Shown here: in pieces, positions 25,168 to 33,598 of the stretch
Position numbering within the stretch: position 1 is the stretch's first letter
How the letters are laid out: the number at the start of each line of letters is the position of its first letter
DNA from: Acidovorax sp. HMWF029
Lineage (GTDB): Bacteria; Pseudomonadota; Gammaproteobacteria; Burkholderiales; Burkholderiaceae_C
Length of the DNA stretch: 42,439 nt
Reading direction: 5' to 3'
Assembly (NCBI RefSeq): GCF_003060895.1
Contig: NZ_QAIH01000214.1
Coordinates: 6,222-48,660, forward strand
Position numbers and translations under genes: made by a program
Notes under the pieces: generated by a model
Databases searched by the model: none
Seen by the model: only the letters and a program-made list of their open reading frames with translations
What the model was told of the DNA's origin: nothing

Positions 25168-25673
25168 ACCACTGCTGGAGCCTGCACTACATCCACCACC
25201 GGTGCACCCGTCAGCCGCTGCAGGTCGCTGGGGTGCAGAGCAAACACGCCGTGCGGGTGCCCTGCGGCCGCCCACACCACCTCAAAACGCAGCAGGTCCT
25301 GATCGATCAGCGTGACGGGCGCGGTGGCATGGGCCACGGGCGATACACCGCCGATGGAAAAACCCGTGCGGCTTTTCACAAACTCGGCATCGGCGCGGCC
25401 AATCTTGCCGCCCACATGGGCCTCCACCTTCTTCTCATCCACGCGCCGGTCGCCCGATGTGACCACCAGCACGGCCACATCGTCGCTCTTGCGGCGGAAA
25501 ATGATGCTCTTGGCGATCTGCCCCACGGCAATGCCCAACGCATCGGCCGCCTGCTGCGCAGTGCGCGCGGCGTCATCCAGCATCTGCGGGCGGTGGGGGT
25601 GGCCCAGGGATTCCAGCGCAGCAGCCACGCGCTGCACGCCCTCGGGCAGGGTTTTCAGTTCAGCTCCACACAC
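25164..25673 (-). CDS. YbaK/EbsC family aminoacyl-tRNA deacylase-like protein
   Basis: 169 residues. Family features: QIAKSIIFRRK (conserved Lys), VLVVTSGDRRVDEKKVEAH, and the FSIGGVSPVAHA loop that shapes the active site. YbaK-type proteins hydrolyse misacylated tRNAs such as Cys-tRNAPro. Start is GTG at 25673, supported by AGGAG eight bases upstream. It sits in the liu run between liuE and the DUF1289 gene with an ATGA overlap downstream; a direct link to leucine degradation is not apparent. Confidence 0.88.
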   Translation of the reverse strand: MCGAELKTLPEGVQRVAAALESLGHPHRPQMLDDAARTAQQAADALGIAVGQIAKSIIFRRKSDDVAVLVVTSGDRRVDEKKVEAHVGGKIGRADAEFVKSRTGFSIGGVSPVAHATAPVTLIDQDLLRFEVVWAAAGHPHGVFALHPSDLQRLTGAPVVDVVQAPAVV

Positions 25674-25699
25674 AGTTCTTTCTCCTGCACCGGGCGGTT

Positions 25700-26614
25700 T
25701 CAGCCAGCGCGTTTGGTGAGCAGCGCATTGGCCGCCCGGGAATTGGGTTTGCGGCCGAGAAAATCACTGATGTACGCGCCCGCATCGATGAGCTTATCAA
25801 GGTCGATGCCCGTCTCGATGCCCATGCCCTGCAGCATGTAGACCACGTCCTCGGTCGCCACATTGCCGGTGGCGCCCTTGGCGTAGGGGCAGCCGCCCAG
25901 ACCCGCCACAGAAGACTGGTAGTTCCACACACCCAGCTCCAGTGCCGCCAGTGTGTTGGATAGCGCCTGGCCGTAGGTGTCGTGGAAGTGGCCCGACACA
26001 TCGTCGATGCCAAAGTGCTGCAGCGTGGCCTCGATGGCACGCTGCACCTTGCGCGGCGTGCCCACGCCAATGGTGTCGGCCACGTCCACGCGGTCTACGC
26101 CAATGCTTTTGAACAAGCCAGCAAGATAGGCCACACGTTCTGGGGCAATCTCACCTTCATACGGGCAGCCCACGGTGCAACTCATCGCGCCGCGCACGCG
26201 GATACCCGCCAGTTTGGCCTCGGCAACCACCGGAATAAAGCGCTCAATGCTCTCGGCAATGCTGCAATTGATGTTGCGCTGGCTGAAGGCCTCGCTGGCG
26301 GAGCCAAAGACGACGATCTCGCCGGGCTTGTCCAGCACAGCCGCCTCAAAGCCCTTGAGGTTGGGCGTGAGCACCGAATACGCCACGCCGCTCTGGCGCG
26401 CGATGCCCGCCATCACCTCGTGGTTGTCGGCCATCTGCGGCACCCACTTCGGACTCACGAAGCTGGTGACCTCAATCTCCTGCAAACCGGCAGCCTGCAA
26501 GCGGTGCACCAGTTCGATCTTGACGGCAGCGGGCACCGGCATCTTTTCGTTCTGCAGGCCGTCGCGGGGGCCAACGTCAATCAAGCGCACGCGGGCGGGG
26601 ATGGAGGAGGTCAT
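25700..26614 (-). CDS. liuE: Hydroxymethylglutaryl-CoA lyase
   Basis: 304 residues. Last step of leucine catabolism: HMG-CoA to acetyl-CoA and acetoacetate. TIM-barrel motifs are IDVGPRDGLQNEKMPVP (catalytic Asp/Arg), TSFVSPKWVPQMAD, the DVADTIGVGTP strand, GHFHDTYGQAL with the metal-binding His pair, and the glycine-rich AGLGGCPYAKGATGNVATED loop carrying the active-site Cys. All are intact. ATG at 26614 has AGGA upstream. It lies 30 bases after the dehydrogenase gene in the run. Confidence 0.95.
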   Translation of the reverse strand: MTSSIPARVRLIDVGPRDGLQNEKMPVPAAVKIELVHRLQAAGLQEIEVTSFVSPKWVPQMADNHEVMAGIARQSGVAYSVLTPNLKGFEAAVLDKPGEIVVFGSASEAFSQRNINCSIAESIERFIPVVAEAKLAGIRVRGAMSCTVGCPYEGEIAPERVAYLAGLFKSIGVDRVDVADTIGVGTPRKVQRAIEATLQHFGIDDVSGHFHDTYGQALSNTLAALELGVWNYQSSVAGLGGCPYAKGATGNVATEDVVYMLQGMGIETGIDLDKLIDAGAYISDFLGRKPNSRAANALLTKRAG

Positions 26615-26644
26615 AGGAATCCTGATTCAAATAAGGGCGCGAGG

Positions 26645-27565
26645 TCAGTACCCCCGCGCCGGGTTGACGATGCCCGCCACGACCTCGCCCCGCTGCAGCG
26701 AGGCGATCTTGCGCGCAATCTGGGAGATGCTCTCGTCGCGCAAAGTGCGCGCCGAAGTGTGCGGGGTGAGGGTGATGCGCGGCTGGTTCCAGAAAGCATG
26801 GCCTGCAGGCAGCGGCTCGGTGCGGAACACGTCCAGCGTGGCGCCCGCCACCTGGCCGCTTTCGATGGCGGTCAGCAAGTCCGCATCCACCAAGTGTGCG
26901 CCACGTGCCACGTTGATCACGTAGGCCCCAGGCAACAGGCGGGCCAGCGTGTTTTTGTTGATCACGTCGACCGTCTCAGGCGTGAGCGGCAGCAGGTTGA
27001 CCAGCACCCGGCTGGCGGCCAGGAAGTCGTTGAACTGCTCTGCGCCGGTGAAGGCCCGCACGCCCTCGATCACCTTGGCGCTGCGACTCCAGCCGTTGAT
27101 GGGGAAATCGAATTGCGCCAGCGCCTTGGCCACGCGCTCGCCGAGCACGCCCAGGCCCATCACGCCGATGGGGAAGTCGCTGCGCAGGCGCGGCTTGCGG
27201 TAGCCCCAGCGGCCAGCGGTCATGTCCGCCTCGTAAGCATCGAACTCGCGGAAGTGGCGGATAACCGCATGGCACACGTACTCGGCCATCTGCACGGCCA
27301 TGCCCGCATCGTCGAGCCGCACCACCAGCGCGCCCGGTGGCAGGCGCAGCTTGAGCAGCGCATCCACGCCCGCGCCGATGTTGAACAGTGCCTTGAGGCC
27401 CGACTGCTCGTCCATGAACTGCTGGGGCGGCGCCCAGACCACGGCGCAATCGGCCTGCGGTGCGCCGGGATGCCACACGGAAATTTCAGCGCCGGGCAGC
27501 GCGGCGGCCAGGCCCTGCAGCCAGGGCTCGGCCTTGGTGTCGGTACAGCAAAAGGTGATTTTCAT
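26645..27565 (-). CDS. ghrA: D-2-hydroxyacid dehydrogenase, glyoxylate/hydroxypyruvate reductase A type
   Basis: 306 residues. The nucleotide-binding motif is GVMGLGVLGERVAKAL (near 138-153) with INGWSRS after strand 2, a pattern favouring NADPH. Catalytic Arg is in VINVARGAHL, Glu in DVFRTEPLP and His in ITLTPHTSA, all conserved. Family members reduce glyoxylate or hydroxypyruvate. Start ATG at 27565 gives MKITFCCTD; the open frame upstream overlaps liuD. It lies between liuD and liuE; why a glyoxylate reductase-like enzyme is in a leucine cluster is unclear. Confidence 0.87.
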   Translation of the reverse strand: MKITFCCTDTKAEPWLQGLAAALPGAEISVWHPGAPQADCAVVWAPPQQFMDEQSGLKALFNIGAGVDALLKLRLPPGALVVRLDDAGMAVQMAEYVCHAVIRHFREFDAYEADMTAGRWGYRKPRLRSDFPIGVMGLGVLGERVAKALAQFDFPINGWSRSAKVIEGVRAFTGAEQFNDFLAASRVLVNLLPLTPETVDVINKNTLARLLPGAYVINVARGAHLVDADLLTAIESGQVAGATLDVFRTEPLPAGHAFWNQPRITLTPHTSARTLRDESISQIARKIASLQRGEVVAGIVNPARGY

Positions 27566-27602
27566 GGCTGCCGAGCGTACCGCGCCCTGCCGCTGCCTGC
27601 TG

Positions 27603-29621
27603 TCACGCAGCGGAAAGCTTGAGCAGTTCAGCCCCTTCGGTGACCTGATCGCCAGGCGCGTAAAGCAGCTCCTGCACCACACCATCCGCAGGCGCGGCAA
27701 TGGTGTGTTCCATCTTCATGGCTTCCATCACCGCCAGGGGCTGGCCCTTGGCCACGGTGTCGCCCGCCTTCACAGCAAACGACACCACCTTGCCGGGCAT
27801 GGGGGCCGTCAGGCGCCCCCCTTCGGCCGCGACCTCGCCCGCATGGGCCAGCAGGTCGATGGCGGTGATCTGCGTGGCGCCACGCGGGGTGAACACATGG
27901 TCCACCTCGCCCTGCGCATACACGGCGGCGCGGGTGCGCTGGCCAGCAAACTGCAGCTCGATGCCATCGGCCTGTGCGGCAAACACCAGCGGCCCCGCCA
28001 CGGCGGTTTCCCCTTCACCCACCGTCAGGAGCAGGCTGCCGCCACGCTCGTAAGACAGCCAGGCCTTGGCATGCTCGCCGCCAAACTCAAATTCGAAGCG
28101 GCGCTGCACCACACCATGGGTGTGGAAACCGTCGCGGCGGCTGAACGGGTCCACGCCTTCGCTCACGCGCTCCTTCAGCAGTGTTTGCGCCACCGCAGCG
28201 GCAGCGGCCAGCGCCAGGCCGACGGGCTCCTGGTGGAACAGCACGGCCTGCTCGCGCGGGATGAGCGCGGTGTCGAGCTTGGCTTGCGCAAACGCATCCG
28301 TCCTCGCCACGCGGCGCAGGAACTGCACGTTGGTCGCCAGGCCCACGATGTGGGTCTGCGCCAGCGCTTCATCGAGCCGCGCCAGCGCCTGCTCGCGCGT
28401 GTCGCCGTGCACGATGAGTTTGGCCACCATGGAGTCGTAGAACGGGCTGATCGCATCGCCCTGGCGCACGCCGGAATCGACGCGCACCGCGCCGCGTTCA
28501 AACGTCACGCACTCGGGCAGCGCATACACGTTGAGCGCGCCCGTGGCGGGCAGGAAGTTGTTGTCGGGGTTCTCGGCGCAGATACGCGCCTCGATGGCGT
28601 GGCCGGTGATGCGCAAGTCTTCCTGCTGCAGCGGCAGCGGCTCGCCCGAGGCCACACGCAGCTGCCACTCCACCAAGTCCAGGCCGGTGATGGCCTCGGT
28701 CACGGGGTGTTCCACCTGCAGACGGGTGTTCATCTCCATGAAGTAGAACTTCATCTGGTCGGGCCGCTCGTACCCGCCCGGCTGCTCGACAATGAATTCC
28801 ACCGTACCCGCGCCCACGTAGTTCACCGCCTTGGCGGCGGCCACGGCGGCCTCGCCCATCTGTGCGCGCAGCTCGGGCGTCATGCCTGGGGCGGGGGCTT
28901 CTTCCAGCACCTTCTGGTGGCGGCGCTGCACCGAGCAGTCGCGCTCGAACAGGTACACGCAGTTGCCGTGCGTGTCGCCAAACACCTGGATCTCGATGTG
29001 CCGGGGACGCTGCACGTATTTTTCGACCAGCACCGCATCGTCGCCAAAGCTGTTGATGGCCTCGCGCTTGCACGATTCGAGTGCAGCGGCAAAGTCCTCG
29101 CTCTTGTCCACCGCGCGCATGCCCTTGCCACCGCCGCCCGCGCTGGCCTTGATGAGCACCGGGTAGCCAATGCGGTCTGCCTCGCGCTGCAGAAGCGCCG
29201 GGTCCTGGTCTGCGCCGTGGTAGCCAGGCACCAGGGGCACACCGGCCTTCTCCATGAGCTGCTTGGACTCGGCCTTGAGCCCCATGTCCTTGATGGCCGA
29301 GGCAGGCGGGCCAATGAACACCAGGCCCGCCGCCGCGCAGGCCTGCGCAAAGTCCTCGTTCTCGCTCAGAAAACCGTAGCCCGGGTGGATGGCCTGCGCG
29401 CCCGTGGCTTTGGCCGCCTCGATGATGCGCTCCCAGCGCAGGTAGCTGTCCTTGGGCGCGCTGCCGCCAATGTGCACGGCCTCGTCGCACACGGCGACAT
29501 GTTTGGCGTTGGCGTCGGCGTCGGAATACACCGCGACGGTCTTCACGCCCAGGCGCTGGGCCGTGGCGGCGACGCGGCAGGCGATCTCGCCGCGGTTTGC
29601 AATGAGTATCTTGTTGAACAT
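27603..29621 (-). CDS. liuD: 3-methylcrotonyl-CoA carboxylase, biotin-containing subunit
   Basis: 672 residues. Domain order is biotin carboxylase N-domain (MFNKILIANRGEIACRVAAT), ATP-grasp with KASAGGGGKGMRAV near 157-170, biotin carboxylase C-domain ending near 450, a middle BT-type region, and a biotinyl domain with EAMKMEHTI, biotin-accepting Lys at 636. It carboxylates its own biotin, which LiuB uses to carboxylate 3-methylcrotonyl-CoA. ATG at 29621 with AAGGTGG upstream; the preceding gene stops two bases before. Length is normal for the family. Confidence 0.94.
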   Translation of the reverse strand: MFNKILIANRGEIACRVAATAQRLGVKTVAVYSDADANAKHVAVCDEAVHIGGSAPKDSYLRWERIIEAAKATGAQAIHPGYGFLSENEDFAQACAAAGLVFIGPPASAIKDMGLKAESKQLMEKAGVPLVPGYHGADQDPALLQREADRIGYPVLIKASAGGGGKGMRAVDKSEDFAAALESCKREAINSFGDDAVLVEKYVQRPRHIEIQVFGDTHGNCVYLFERDCSVQRRHQKVLEEAPAPGMTPELRAQMGEAAVAAAKAVNYVGAGTVEFIVEQPGGYERPDQMKFYFMEMNTRLQVEHPVTEAITGLDLVEWQLRVASGEPLPLQQEDLRITGHAIEARICAENPDNNFLPATGALNVYALPECVTFERGAVRVDSGVRQGDAISPFYDSMVAKLIVHGDTREQALARLDEALAQTHIVGLATNVQFLRRVARTDAFAQAKLDTALIPREQAVLFHQEPVGLALAAAAAVAQTLLKERVSEGVDPFSRRDGFHTHGVVQRRFEFEFGGEHAKAWLSYERGGSLLLTVGEGETAVAGPLVFAAQADGIELQFAGQRTRAAVYAQGEVDHVFTPRGATQITAIDLLAHAGEVAAEGGRLTAPMPGKVVSFAVKAGDTVAKGQPLAVMEAMKMEHTIAAPADGVVQELLYAPGDQVTEGAELLKLSAA

Positions 29622-29623
29622 TT

Positions 29624-30343
29624 TTAGGCCACCTTGGCAGAACCAGAAAAGAAAGAGGAAAGACGCAGCACTACCGCGCGCAGAAACTTGAATAGCACCA
29701 CCAACAGCAGCACCGACACGGCCACCATCACCAACAGCGCAATACCAAACGCCACCGGATGCTGCGTGGCCAGCCACACCACAGCCACCACCAGACCGTC
29801 TTCAAAGAACGACAGGCCCCAGTTGGAAAACGGCTCGGGCGAGGTATTGACTGCGGCCCGCGTGGTCATCTTGGTGGCCAGTGCCGTGGCCGACAGCGAG
29901 CCGCCCAGCAGCCCCGCCACCACCGCCATCGTGGCGTTGTCAGCGCCAAACACGCCGTAGGCCAAGGCAGCGCCAGCAGGTACGCGGATGAACGCATGGA
30001 TGGCGTCCCATGCGCTATCCACCCAAGGCACCTTGTCGGCAAAAAACTCCACCAGCAGCATGAAGCCGCTGACCATCAACACCAGCGGGTGTTGCAGCAT
30101 GGCAAGGCCAGGGGGCAGAGGCATCCAGCCCAGCACACCCATCATGCCAACCAGGAACACCACGGCATACAGCCGAAAACCGCTGGCCCAGCCCAACGCA
30201 GCCGCCAGGGCCAGCAGGCTGGGCATGTCGAGCTGCGCGGTAGCGTTGGCCGCTGCGTCGCCCACAGCGCGCGCCGTTCCGCCATCCACATGCAGCCCCA
30301 GCGTGTGGAGCCACTGCACGATGTTGAACCAGACGGTGTCCAT
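29624..30343 (-). CDS. DUF4126 family membrane protein
   Basis: 239 residues with six or so hydrophobic segments. The start of the conserved region is SLLALAAALGWASGFRLYAV, followed by GVLGWMPLPPGL and VEFFADKVPWVDSAWDAIHAF, the DUF4126 signature. Function unknown. The C terminus is basic (VVLRLSSFFSGSAKVA). It lies between liuC and liuD, preceded by a 156-base repeat-containing gap and followed by liuD after two bases, so it is probably co-translated with liuD. Confidence 0.85.
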   Translation of the reverse strand: MDTVWFNIVQWLHTLGLHVDGGTARAVGDAAANATAQLDMPSLLALAAALGWASGFRLYAVVFLVGMMGVLGWMPLPPGLAMLQHPLVLMVSGFMLLVEFFADKVPWVDSAWDAIHAFIRVPAGAALAYGVFGADNATMAVVAGLLGGSLSATALATKMTTRAAVNTSPEPFSNWGLSFFEDGLVVAVVWLATQHPVAFGIALLVMVAVSVLLLVVLFKFLRAVVLRLSSFFSGSAKVA

Positions 30344-30359
30344 GTCAGTCCTCCGCCGA

Positions 30360-30499
30360 GCCCGGCCTTGCCCCAGACGTGAGAGCCCGCCACGACTCCA
30401 TGCCAGGGATGCCGAGCAAAGGCCGCCCCGCAGCGAGGGCATCGTCCCCCTCCCGCGAAGCGAGAGAGGGGGAAGACGCGCAGCGACTCAGGGGGTGTT
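30360..30499 (-). repeat. Dispersed intergenic repeat behind liuC
   Basis: Read on the minus strand it begins directly after the liuC stop with AACACCCCCTGAGTCGCTGC, then a hairpin of CCCCCTC and GAGGGGG (30446-30472), then CCCTCGCTGCGGGGCGGCCT. The composition and layout match a common Comamonadaceae intergenic repeat. It fills nearly the whole gap between liuC and the DUF4126 gene and could partly terminate or process the transcript. It has no T-run. Confidence 0.6.
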
Positions 30500-31285
30500 T
30501 CATATCAGCCAATTGGGCTTGCGCTTGTTCAGGAAAGATTGCACGCCTTCTTTACCTTCATCGCTGGCACGGATATCGGCGATGCCCTGAACGGTGACGG
30601 CGACCAGGTCCGGATTTATTTCACGGTCGGCTACGTCAATGACCAGCTTCTTGCACACGCGCACGGCGTTGGGGCTGGCGGCAGTCAAGGCTTTGAGCAC
30701 TTCATCGACCTTGGCGTCCAACTGGTCAGCAGCCACTATTTCGTGCACAAAGCCGATGCGCAGCGCCTCGGCCGCGCCAAAGCGCTCGGCCGTCAGGAAG
30801 TAGCGGTGCGCAGCGCGTGCACCCATGGCGCGGATCACATAGGGGCTGATGGTGGCCGGGATGAGCCCCAACTTGACTTCGCTGAGGCAAAAGCCCGCCG
30901 TGTCCACCGCCACCGCCATGTCGCAAGCGGCCACCAGGCCCATGCCGCCTGCATACACATCGCCCTGCACGCGGGCCACCGTGGGCTTGGGGCATTCATA
31001 GATCACGCGCAGCATCTCAGCCAGCTTGCCCGCGTCGGCGATATTCTCATCGCGCGTGTAGTCGGCCATACGGCACATCCAGTTGAGGTTGGCTCCCGCG
31101 CAAAAGGCGGGACCCTCTGCAGCCAACACCACGGCGCGCACATCGGGGCGACCGCCCACGTCTGTAAAGGCGGCGGTGATCTCGGCGATGACCTCGTCGC
31201 TGAAGGCATTGCGCACCTCGGGCTGGGTGAGCGTGATGCGCGCCACCGCGCCGGACTGGGTGATGGAAAGGTTCTGGCTGTTCAT
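30500..31285 (-). CDS. liuC: Methylglutaconyl-CoA hydratase (enoyl-CoA hydratase family)
   Basis: 261-residue crotonase. Oxyanion-hole segments are GPAFCAGANLNWMCRM (near 60-75) and GDVYAGGMGLVAACDMAVAV (near 105-124); the C-terminal part ends SDEGKEGVQSFLNKRKPNW, typical of LiuC. It hydrates 3-methylglutaconyl-CoA to HMG-CoA, between the LiuB/LiuD carboxylase and LiuE. ATG at 31285 overlaps the DinB-fold gene's TGA (ATGA). A longer frame upstream overlaps that gene and is not family-like. Confidence 0.92.
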   Translation of the reverse strand: MNSQNLSITQSGAVARITLTQPEVRNAFSDEVIAEITAAFTDVGGRPDVRAVVLAAEGPAFCAGANLNWMCRMADYTRDENIADAGKLAEMLRVIYECPKPTVARVQGDVYAGGMGLVAACDMAVAVDTAGFCLSEVKLGLIPATISPYVIRAMGARAAHRYFLTAERFGAAEALRIGFVHEIVAADQLDAKVDEVLKALTAASPNAVRVCKKLVIDVADREINPDLVAVTVQGIADIRASDEGKEGVQSFLNKRKPNWLI

Positions 31286-31797
31286 GGCTTGGACGGGTTT
31301 TGCAAGAAGTAGACAAAATCCAGCTCGGGACTGGGCTGACCCAGGGCAGTCAATGCGGCAGTGAGCTGCCCCCGGTGGTGTGTTCCGTGGTTGAACACAT
31401 GGGCCAGCGTGGCCGCAAACGGCAGCGATGCCGCCGTGCCGCGCATGGTGGTGTAGTCCAGCGTGCCTCCCCAGCGCTCGGGCGCGAAGGACGCAATCAG
31501 CGGCGCCCAACGGGCAGCCCCCTCGCGCAGGCGGGTGTCCAGCTGCGAACGGCCCGGCTCCACCTCGGCGTCCAGCGCCACCGTGGGTGAGCGGCCTTCG
31601 GCAAACCGCACAAACCACAGCAGCTGCTCGCCCACAAGCAGGTGGTTGAGCGTGCCATGGATGCTTTTGAAGTACAGGCCCACATCACGCCGGTAGTCCG
31701 CATCGGGCAGCACACCCACGGCGCCCAGCAAGCGCGCCGTGGCCCACAGGTTGTAGCCTGCTAGCAGCTCGAAGTGCGCCGTCCAGCTTGGGCTCAT
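31282..31797 (-). CDS. DinB-fold protein (putative metal-dependent thiol/hydrolase family)
   Basis: 171 residues with the four-helix DinB pattern: NLWATARLLGAV near the start, SIHGTLNHLLVGEQLW with a metal-ligand His near 51, and HVFNHGTHHRGQLTAAL with the His pair near 137-141. Family members use the three His for a divalent metal; many are bacillithiol- or mycothiol-type transferases, but the role here is unknown. It overlaps both neighbours by four bases, so it is firmly part of the operon. Confidence 0.88.
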   Translation of the reverse strand: MSPSWTAHFELLAGYNLWATARLLGAVGVLPDADYRRDVGLYFKSIHGTLNHLLVGEQLLWFVRFAEGRSPTVALDAEVEPGRSQLDTRLREGAARWAPLIASFAPERWGGTLDYTTMRGTAASLPFAATLAHVFNHGTHHRGQLTAALTALGQPSPELDFVYFLQNPSKP

Positions 31798-32669
31798 GGC
31801 GCAGTGCGGGTGGTCAGCACCCGGCTCCAGAAAACATCGAGAGCGGCCAATGACTTGGCACGTGCTTCGGGGTTGCCGCCCTGGTGTACGCCCTGTGAGG
31901 AGGTGCCGTTGGGCACATCCGCACGCAGGCGCACCGGGGTCGTGCCGTCAAAGCCGTGGTAGCTGCCCTCGTAGACCTGCACCGTGATGTCATCGCCACC
32001 GCCGCGCGCCTGCAGACTGCGCGCAAATTCCACGCAGGGCTGGGCAGGTGTCCAGTCGTCCAGAGCGCCCAGCAGCATCAGCAGCGGCACAGTCTCCAGC
32101 GCCGCCTGGCGCTTGGCCAGCGGGCCACAGCCAGGGTAGAAAACGGCGGCCCCGGCGATGGCGGGCTCGCCCGGCTCGGGGTGGGCGCGGCGTTGCTCCA
32201 GCAAGTTCAATGCAGTGGTCGCACCATTGGACCAGCCCAGCACACCGATGCTGCGCGTGTCCACCTGCGGCTGGGCCGCCAGCCAGGCCAGCGCTGCACG
32301 CGCGTCCTGCACACGCTGGGCCACATTCATGCTGCGATCACGGTATCGGGTCTGGCAAACGTCGCGCAGCCCCCGCGAACCGAAGCTGTCGGGCATCAGC
32401 ACAGCATAGCCTGCGGCATGCAGACGCTCGGTCGTCTCGCGGTAACGCTCGGCCAGACCACCCCCCTTGGCGTACAGCCCGCCGCAGCCGTGCAGTGCTA
32501 GCACCGCCGGGCGGCGATCCCCGCCTTCTGCGGGCAGCCAGTGTGCGCGCAGCACCACGCCGGAGGGCAACGGAGGCAGGTCCACGCGCTGCAAGGCGGG
32601 GGCAGCATGCGCAGCAGCCATGGCGAACCCGGTGGCCATGCAGAACAAAAAGCGAAAAACACAAACCAT
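31794..32669 (-). CDS. Secreted dienelactone hydrolase-like alpha/beta hydrolase
   Basis: 291 residues with signal peptide MVCVFRFLFCMATGFAMAAA ... HA. The alpha/beta hydrolase features are VLALHGCGGL (oxyanion loop) and the nucleophile elbow GVLGWSNGATTAL (Ser near 148), then acidic LLGALDDWTPAQP and His in GSYHGFDGTTP. All three catalytic residues are present. Exported esterase or lactonase; substrate unknown. The stop overlaps the DinB start. Two exported hydrolases in a leucine cluster are unusual. Confidence 0.86.
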   Translation of the reverse strand: MVCVFRFLFCMATGFAMAAAHAAPALQRVDLPPLPSGVVLRAHWLPAEGGDRRPAVLALHGCGGLYAKGGGLAERYRETTERLHAAGYAVLMPDSFGSRGLRDVCQTRYRDRSMNVAQRVQDARAALAWLAAQPQVDTRSIGVLGWSNGATTALNLLEQRRAHPEPGEPAIAGAAVFYPGCGPLAKRQAALETVPLLMLLGALDDWTPAQPCVEFARSLQARGGGDDITVQVYEGSYHGFDGTTPVRLRADVPNGTSSQGVHQGGNPEARAKSLAALDVFWSRVLTTRTAP

Positions 32670-32684
32670 GATCTGGTGCCTCTG

Positions 32685-33581
32685 TTACTTCCGGCCACCT
32701 GGCGAAGCAAAGCCATGGCTGTCGAGAAACTCCGAAACCAGCGGTTGCCACACCTGGGGGAATTGACTGAATAGAAAGTGCCCGTCGTCCCCCTGCGGCG
32801 GAAGCTGGGCGAACTTCGCGGTACCACCGGCCTGCACAAAGGCCGCATGCCAATCGCGCGGCAACTGGCGACCGAAGAACTGGTCGTTCTCGGTATAGAT
32901 CCAGAGCATCGGCACACGAGCCTGCGCACCGTAGTCTCGGTAGACCTTCTCCAGGCGGGCAGAGGAGCAGGGGTTTTGCGGCCGCCCCACCGGATCGCCC
33001 CCCGAACCCCCTGCAAAATTGATGGCCGCCGTCAGCCCCGGCGGGTTCATAGCCGCCAGCGCCACGGTGGATGCACCACCGAAGGACTGCCCCACCGCCA
33101 GCACACGGTCGGGCGCCACATCTGGCCGCTGGCGCACCACCGCCAGCGTCGCAATCGACTGGTCTGCGGCGGCAGCAAACCCCGGTGCAAAGTTGCGGCT
33201 GTTGCAGACCCCCGTATCTTCCACATCCGGCCCGCCAGACACGCCATAGCCGACGCGCGTGGGCACCGCAACAACAAAGCCGCGCTGAACAAAATAGCGC
33301 GACGCATCGACAAAACGCGCACGCCCCATGCGCGCACGCGCTTCTGCGCTGGTGGCCCGACCGTGGTTGAGGATAGCGATAGGCGCCGGGCGCGGGTTGG
33401 CATCATCAGAGAACACTGTCACGCGGATGTTTTGCGCCGACTCCTTGCCCCATGCGTCGCGCACCCGCACGGGCACATCAATCTGCTCCTCCACCAGGCG
33501 CGCAGACGCAGCGCCAGGCATGGTCAGCAGCAGGCTGGCGATAAGGCAATACAGCGATGTTTGGCAGCGCATGGCAGGCAC
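32685..33581 (-). CDS. Secreted alpha/beta hydrolase
   Basis: 298 residues. Signal peptide MRCQTSLYCLIASLLLTMPG ... ASA, starting at ATG 33581 (MPAMRC) or the internal ATG at 33572. The hydrolase core shows IAILNHGRATS, the nucleophile elbow VLAVGQSFGGAST (Ser near 169), the acid in LWIYTENDQFFG and the His in GDDGHFLFSQ. Four Cys in the mature part may form disulfides. Only distantly similar to the next hydrolase gene. It lies 17 bases after liuB and 15 bases before the next gene. Confidence 0.85.
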   Translation of the reverse strand: MPAMRCQTSLYCLIASLLLTMPGAASARLVEEQIDVPVRVRDAWGKESAQNIRVTVFSDDANPRPAPIAILNHGRATSAEARARMGRARFVDASRYFVQRGFVVAVPTRVGYGVSGGPDVEDTGVCNSRNFAPGFAAAADQSIATLAVVRQRPDVAPDRVLAVGQSFGGASTVALAAMNPPGLTAAINFAGGSGGDPVGRPQNPCSSARLEKVYRDYGAQARVPMLWIYTENDQFFGRQLPRDWHAAFVQAGGTAKFAQLPPQGDDGHFLFSQFPQVWQPLVSEFLDSHGFASPGGRK

Positions 33582-33598
33582 TTCCTGGACAGCGGCGA

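Noticed and set aside
27300-29627. 775-codon plus-strand open frame opposite liuD
   Set aside because: Antisense shadow of a conserved gene; no ribosome site and composition not protein-like.
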